Source: Psychrobacter sp. | GTDB lineage: Bacteria > Pseudomonadota > Gammaproteobacteria > Pseudomonadales > Moraxellaceae | Reading direction: 5' to 3' | NCBI GenBank assembly: GCA_029264635.1 | Contig: JARIAA010000110.1 | Span: 1 to 19,228, forward strand | Length of the DNA stretch: 19,228 bases | Part shown: positions 14,948 to 19,228 of the stretch, piece after piece | How the letters are laid out: every line of letters starts with the position of its first letter | Position numbering within the stretch: the stretch's first letter is position 1 | Position numbers and translations under genes: made by a program | The notes under the pieces: model-generated | What the model was told of the DNA's origin: nothing | Seen by the model: the letters and a program-made list of their open reading frames with translations, nothing else | Databases searched by the model: none

Positions 14948-15007
14948 AGGTCGTCTCCTTTCAACCATGCGTTACTAGCAATTTGCGTTGAAGGATACGA
15001 CCTTTTT
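14948..15007 (+). terminator. Long hairpin terminator between adh and the permease
   Basis: AGGTCGT, TCCTT and CAAC pair with GTTG, AAGGA and ACGACCT, with one mismatch and one bulge, around a ~22-base loop. The right arm runs into TTTTT. A second, weaker hairpin (TGAC, CCC with GGG, GTCA) lies at 14907-14928. Together they suggest that exaC-adh and eat-eutBC are separate transcripts. Confidence 0.8.
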
Positions 15008-15108
15008 ATTCTCAGCTTTCAACTACCAATCGTTAATAAAATGAGTTATTCACAGTATGAGTTAGCAGTACCCTTCGTTTATTCATAGACTTTATGTAGG
15101 GGAATAGC

Positions 15109-16551
15109 ATGACACGTATCACTAATGACCAATCGAGTGCCTCGTCTAATAACACTCAAGCTGAAAAAGAGTATTTCGCCAAACGCCAATTAAAAGAGGG
15201 AGCGGTAGGCTGGGTTTTATTAATCGGTCTCGGTGTCGCTTATGTGATCTCAGGAGACTTCGCTGGATGGAACTTTGGGCTGGCACAAGGCGGCTGGGGT
15301 GGTTTGTTCGTCGCTTTAGTAGCCGTCGCTTTGATGTATCTATGTATGTGTTTGTCGATGTCAGAGATGTCCACCATGCTACCTACCGCAGGCGGCGGCT
15401 ATAGCTTTGCCCGCACTGCCTTTGGTCCTTTAGGAGGCTATTTAACTGGTACGGCAATTTTGATCGAATATGCTATTGCGCCAGCCGCTATCGCAGTGTT
15501 TATTGGCTCCTATTGTGAGTCATTATTTGGTGTCGGCGGCTGGCTAGTCTATATATCCTGCTATATCGTCTTTATTGGGATTCACTTAAAAGGGGCAGGA
15601 GAGGCGCTCAAGATTATGTTCGGTATTACCGCTGTTGCTTGTATTGCCTTGGTCGTCTTTATCGTATCGATGTTTCCGTATTTTAATAGCGACAATTTAT
15701 TTAATATTGCCGTTAGCAATCAAGCGGGAGCCAGCTCGTTTTTGCCTTTTGGTTATATTGGCATTTGGGCTGCCGTTCCTTATGCAATCTGGTTCTTTTT
15801 AGCGGTTGAAGGCGTACCACTCGCGGCCGAAGAAGCCAAAGACCCTGCCAAATCACTACCGCGTGGGCTGATTGGTGCAATGTTAATTTTGGCATCATTT
15901 GCGATGCTCATCCTGTTTTTAGGGCCAGGCGCGGCGGGCGCTGATACGCTAAAAGACTCTGGTGCGCCTTTGGTGGATGCTTTAGTTACCGTCTATGGTA
16001 AAGACACGTGGCTGGCAAGTTTCGTAAACTTCGTGGGTCTTGCTGGCCTTATCGCCAGCTTCTTCTCCATCATCTACGCTTACTCTCGGCAGATTTTTGC
16101 CTTATCACGCGCAGGTTATTTGCCCAAAAAGCTCTCGCTAACCAACAGTAATAAAGCGCCTTATTTAGCACTTATCGTCCCTGGCATTGTTGGATTCTTA
16201 TTGTCACTGACTGGTGAAGGCGATTTACTGATTTTGATGGCCGTATTTGGCGCAACCATCTCTTACGTCTTGATGATGGCCTCGCATATTAAGCTGCGGC
16301 TGTCTCGACCCGATTTGCCGCGCCCTTATAAGACGCCAGGTGGCATCATGACTTCAAGTATAGCACTAATACTAGCATCCCTTGCCGTCATCGCAGGACT
16401 GATGGTTGATCCCAAAGTTTGGTTTATGGCGGCGGGAATTTATGTCGCATTTATTCTCTACTTCGTCTTATTTAGCCGTCATCATTTAGTCAGTGGGACG
16501 CCAGAAGAAGAATTTGCGCAAATTCAAGCGGCGTCAGAGGATTTAAGTTGA
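15109..16551 (+). CDS. eat: Ethanolamine permease, amino acid-polyamine-organocation (APC) family
   Basis: A 480-residue inner-membrane transporter with about twelve hydrophobic segments. After a polar N-terminal ~30 residues comes GAVGWVLLIGLGVAYVISGDFAGWNFGL, the unwound first-helix signature of the ethanolamine branch of the APC superfamily. Further typical segments are MSTMLPTAGGGYSFARTAFGPLGGYLTG, the FFLAVEGVPLAAEEAKDP loop and SIIYAYSRQIFALSRAGYLP. AGGGGA at 15098-15103 is five bases before the ATG. It is followed after 62 bases by eutB, which strongly supports ethanolamine as substrate. The promoter is not evident in the 100 bases between the terminator and the start. Confidence 0.92.
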   Translation: MTRITNDQSSASSNNTQAEKEYFAKRQLKEGAVGWVLLIGLGVAYVISGDFAGWNFGLAQGGWGGLFVALVAVALMYLCMCLSMSEMSTMLPTAGGGYSFARTAFGPLGGYLTGTAILIEYAIAPAAIAVFIGSYCESLFGVGGWLVYISCYIVFIGIHLKGAGEALKIMFGITAVACIALVVFIVSMFPYFNSDNLFNIAVSNQAGASSFLPFGYIGIWAAVPYAIWFFLAVEGVPLAAEEAKDPAKSLPRGLIGAMLILASFAMLILFLGPGAAGADTLKDSGAPLVDALVTVYGKDTWLASFVNFVGLAGLIASFFSIIYAYSRQIFALSRAGYLPKKLSLTNSNKAPYLALIVPGIVGFLLSLTGEGDLLILMAVFGATISYVLMMASHIKLRLSRPDLPRPYKTPGGIMTSSIALILASLAVIAGLMVDPKVWFMAAGIYVAFILYFVLFSRHHLVSGTPEEEFAQIQAASEDLS

Positions 16552-16613
16552 CAAGATTATCGCTTTATAAGCTGCTTTTAGTTTAGAAAGCTTATCCATA
16601 GAAGGTGAACAAC

Positions 16614-17993
16614 ATGGCTTATCAACATACTGTAGGACACAGAAGCTACCAATTTGACAGTCTAAAAATCTTACTTGCCAAAGCTTCGCCGCGCCGATCA
16701 GGTGATGAGCTGGCAGGGGTTGCCGCCGCTGACGCCACCGAGCGCGTAGCCGCGCAAATGGCCTTGGCAGATTGCTTATTAATCGACTTTTTGGATGATA
16801 TTACTATTCCTTATGAAGATGATGAAGTCACTCGGTTGATTATGGCGCAGCACGATCGTCAAGCCTTTGCCAAACTATCTAGCTTTACCATTGGTGATTT
16901 AAGAAATTGGCTATTAGGAGAGTCTGCTACGAGAGATGAGATAACAAACTTAAAATATGCCTTTACTCCTGAGATGGTAGCGGCTGTTAGTAAGATAATG
17001 CGCGTCCAAGACTTAATACTGGTCGCCAAAAAGTGTAATGTCGTCACTAAGTTTCGCAATACTATCGGCCTTGATGGCTGCTTATCCACGCGCTTGCAGC
17101 CCAATCATCCTACTGACGATATGCTAGGGATTTCTGCCAGTATTATCGATGGCCTCATGTATGGCAATGGCGATGCTGTGATTGGTATCAATCCTGCGAC
17201 CGATAATCTGCAAAATTTATCAGAGCTGCTCAAACTGCTCGATCACGTCATATCTGAATATCAAATCCCAACGCAGTCCTGTGTCTTGACCCATATCACC
17301 TCTGCTATTCAACTGATTGAGAAAAAAGTCCCTGTCGATTTGGTGTTTCAATCCATTACAGGCAGTGAAAAAGCCAATACCAGTTTTGGTATAGACTTGG
17401 CATTGCTGCGCGAAGGTCATGAGGCGGGCGTCAGCCTTAACCGTGGTACGGTTGGTCAAAACGTCATGTACTTTGAAACTGGACAAGGCAGCGCACTGTC
17501 CAGCAACGCGCATTTCGATGTGGATCAACAAACGATGGAAGCGAGGGCTTACGCGGTCGCTAGAGAATTTAATCCACTATTAGTCAATACGGTCGTCGGT
17601 TTTATTGGTCCTGAATACCTGTTTGATGGCAAGCAAATCATTCGCGCAGGCTTAGAAGATCACTTTTGTGGCAAGCTACTTGGCGTCCCTATGGGCTGTG
17701 ATATTTGCTATACCAATCACGCCGATGCCGATCAAGATGACATGGATACGTTATTGACCTTATTAGCAACCGCTGGTATTAACTTCATTATGGGAATTCC
17801 AGGCTCTGATGATGTGATGCTTAATTATCAAACCACCTCATTTCATGATGCCCTCTATGCTAGGCAGTTACTCGGCCTGACCCCTGCTCCTGAGTTTGCG
17901 CATTGGCTTAGCGAAAACGGTATTTATACTCAATCAAAAAACCATATTCAGTGGTCAGATAAACCATCATCCCTACTCTCTAGCATTAGGTAA
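16614..17993 (+). CDS. eutB: Ethanolamine ammonia-lyase large (catalytic) subunit
   Basis: With EutC and adenosylcobalamin it converts ethanolamine to acetaldehyde and ammonia. I chose ATG 16614 over the upstream in-frame GTG at 16605: GAAGG at 16601-16605 sits eight bases before the ATG and overlaps the GTG. With this start (459 residues) the substrate residues fall on the same numbers as in E. coli EutB: Arg160, Gln162, Asn193, Glu287 and Asp362. Other clear family stretches are RSGDELAGVAA, YFETGQGSALSS, NTVVGFIGPEYL, GLEDHFCGKL and CDICYTNHADADQDD. The active site appears intact. It is followed by eutC after 57 bases. A small hairpin (ATAAGCT/AGCTTAT, 16568-16594) lies just before its ribosome binding site. 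Confidence 0.97.
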   Translation: MAYQHTVGHRSYQFDSLKILLAKASPRRSGDELAGVAAADATERVAAQMALADCLLIDFLDDITIPYEDDEVTRLIMAQHDRQAFAKLSSFTIGDLRNWLLGESATRDEITNLKYAFTPEMVAAVSKIMRVQDLILVAKKCNVVTKFRNTIGLDGCLSTRLQPNHPTDDMLGISASIIDGLMYGNGDAVIGINPATDNLQNLSELLKLLDHVISEYQIPTQSCVLTHITSAIQLIEKKVPVDLVFQSITGSEKANTSFGIDLALLREGHEAGVSLNRGTVGQNVMYFETGQGSALSSNAHFDVDQQTMEARAYAVAREFNPLLVNTVVGFIGPEYLFDGKQIIRAGLEDHFCGKLLGVPMGCDICYTNHADADQDDMDTLLTLLATAGINFIMGIPGSDDVMLNYQTTSFHDALYARQLLGLTPAPEFAHWLSENGIYTQSKNHIQWSDKPSSLLSSIR

Positions 17994-18050
17994 GATGAAT
18001 AAGCTTGACTGATAAAATAAAGCAATGACCGAATCATAAAGGAGAATGCT

Positions 18051-18998
18051 ATGTCTGTGAATGATTCGAAAAATAAGCAGTCAATGATTGACAATAATCA
18101 ATCTGAAACTAGCCAACAGGCCCAATTAGTGCATCTCGATCCTTGGCAAAAGCTAAAAGAATATACCGATTCTAGAATCGCTTTAGGACGTGCAGGCTGC
18201 AGCATACCTACCAAGCCTTTATTAAAGTTTCAGCTTGATCACGCTGAAGCCAAAGATGCCGTGTTGCAAGACTTAGATATTGACGCTTTAATTGACAATT
18301 TGTCTAAAACTTGCCAAGTTACTTTTAAAGATATGGACACTGAATCGATGGCACAAACAAAGGACTGCGCAGAATTAGATCAGCAAGAAAAAGAGTCATC
18401 TAATGAAGTCTGGGAATTATTTAAAGTCGCCAGTCAGACTGAGGATAAATCTGAGTATCTCAAACGCCCCGATTGGGGTCGGCTGCTAAGCGAGGATTGT
18501 GCTGAAAAGTTAGCGCGATTTGGTACAGATAAATCGTATGACGTCCTGATTGTGCTGGGCGATGGGCTGTCAGCACGAGCGATAGAAGAGAACGGACCCA
18601 AATTGGTGGCAGAATTACTGCCTTTATTTAAGGCAGAAGGGTGGCGTATCGCGCCTTTAGTGATTGCAACTGGTAGCCGTGTGGCTTTGGGCGATAAAGT
18701 AGCAAAACGCCTCAATACTAAAATGCTAGTGATGCTCATTGGTGAGCGCCCAGGACTTAGCTCTCCTGATAGTTTGGGTATTTATTATACGTGGGATGCA
18801 CAAGCTGCAAGCCACGATGCTATGCGTAATTGTATCTCCAATGTCCGCGCAGCAGGATTGCCGATCAATATGGCAGCCAGTCGTCTATTGGCACTCATGA
18901 AGAAATCTGCTGAGCTTAAATTATCTGGCGTTGATTTAAAAGACGAGCAAGAACTGCCTACGCTTGATCAAAGTCAGCCTGCGATAAAATTGTTATAA
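18051..18998 (+). CDS. eutC: Ethanolamine ammonia-lyase small (cobalamin-binding) subunit
   Basis: EutC completes the cobalamin-binding site of the lyase. 315 residues, with GRAG (46-49), LLKFQLDHAEAKDAVL, YLKRPDWGRLL (137-146), VLIVLGDGLSARAI (165-178), MLIGERPGLSSPDSLG (228-243) and CISNVRAAGLP (261-271), all in EutC order. AAAGGAG at 18038-18044 is six bases before the ATG. Compared with E. coli EutC as I recall it, about 35-40 extra residues lie between the first helices and the RPD motif, roughly residues 85-122, rich in Asp, Glu, Gln and Ser. The N-terminus is also different. No eutA or shell gene follows; the region after the stop is non-coding. No clear terminator was found. Confidence 0.95.
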   Translation: MSVNDSKNKQSMIDNNQSETSQQAQLVHLDPWQKLKEYTDSRIALGRAGCSIPTKPLLKFQLDHAEAKDAVLQDLDIDALIDNLSKTCQVTFKDMDTESMAQTKDCAELDQQEKESSNEVWELFKVASQTEDKSEYLKRPDWGRLLSEDCAEKLARFGTDKSYDVLIVLGDGLSARAIEENGPKLVAELLPLFKAEGWRIAPLVIATGSRVALGDKVAKRLNTKMLVMLIGERPGLSSPDSLGIYYTWDAQAASHDAMRNCISNVRAAGLPINMAASRLLALMKKSAELKLSGVDLKDEQELPTLDQSQPAIKLL

Positions 18999-19228
18999 CA
19001 TATATTCCCCAAATTACTGTCAAACCGCTGTTTCTACGCTCTATCTCCATAAGCTGTTTGTTGTGCTGTCTCTCTAAGTGTGGGGACTCAGTTTCCCCTC
19101 ACCCTCCCAACTATCCCAGAGTGGAACCTGTTGATTTTTAAAATTCCAAGTTTTAAGTTCCCCTGGTTGCAAAAACTTGTGAAATTTGTCCCCGCTGATT
19201 TTCAAAGCCAAATGTTATGGGGATTCAT
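18999..19228. other. Non-coding right edge rich in G/C runs
   Basis: After eutC no gene is seen. From about 19075 to the edge the DNA has many CCCC/GGGG runs (GTGGGGA, TCCCCTCACCCTCCC, TTCCCCTGG, GTCCCCGC, ATGGGGAT), unlike other spacers here. GTGGGGA and TCCCCTCAC form an imperfect inverted repeat at 19079-19102. The minus strand has a stop-free frame of about 45 codons (19214 down to 19074) without an ATG start; I do not call it. Confidence 0.45.

Noticed and set aside
14906..15088. 60-codon open frame between adh and the permease
   Set aside because: It begins with TTG, has no ribosome binding site and runs through both hairpins of the terminator region.
16605..16613. GTG start for eutB three codons upstream
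   Set aside because: The GTG overlaps the GAAGG ribosome binding site, and the ATG at 16614 places the substrate residues on the E. coli numbering.
1..19228. CRISPR arrays, insertion sequences, prophage or defence-system genes
   Set aside because: No regularly spaced repeats, transposase or integrase motifs, or known defence-gene signatures were seen on either strand; the PIF1-like helicase alone is not evidence for a defence system.

Overview
The window looks like chromosomal DNA from a Moraxellaceae gammaproteobacterium, most likely Psychrobacter. This rests on the moderate G+C content, AT-rich spacers, gene content and protein style; it is recognition by eye, not a database match. I see no phage, integrase, insertion sequence, CRISPR array or plasmid gene.

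Left part (1-5750): the N-terminal 378 codons of uvrB run off the left edge on the minus strand. They are followed by a Dps ferritin-like gene (+), a ZnT9-like cation diffusion facilitator (-), a hot-dog acyl-CoA thioesterase (-) and a class I aspartate aminotransferase (+). The thioesterase/aminotransferase spacer carries a Fur-box-like sequence.

Middle part (5750-8745): two identical tRNA-Asn(GUU) genes each have their own sigma70-type promoter and terminator. Next come a small ribbon-helix-helix-like protein, a nearly 600-base spacer with an unusual permuted inverted repeat, a lipoprotein of unknown function with a strong terminator, and a tRNA-Ser(UGA) gene on the minus strand with a clear promoter.

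Next (8745-11893): a divergent GAPDH/Epd-family dehydrogenase and, upstream of it, a PIF1/RecD-like helicase with a C-terminal helix-turn-helix region. Both are on the minus strand and only 50 bases apart.

Right part (12226-18998): five co-directional genes form a coherent ethanolamine module without a microcompartment: an ExaC/AldB-type aldehyde dehydrogenase, an AdhP-type zinc alcohol dehydrogenase, an ethanolamine permease, and EutB and EutC. The permease imports ethanolamine, EutBC splits it to acetaldehyde and ammonia using adenosylcobalamin, and the dehydrogenases would oxidise acetaldehyde to acetate or interconvert it with ethanol. A strong hairpin terminator before the permease suggests two transcripts: exaC-adh and eat-eutB-eutC. 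No shell proteins, EutA reactivase or regulator lie in the window.

The last ~230 bases hold no gene but have G/C-run-rich DNA unlike the other spacers, possibly the edge of another element. I found no convincing undescribed multi-gene system. The best leads are the permuted inverted repeat at 7116-7189, the EutC insertion, the odd right edge, and the unexplained lipoprotein and ribbon-helix-helix genes.
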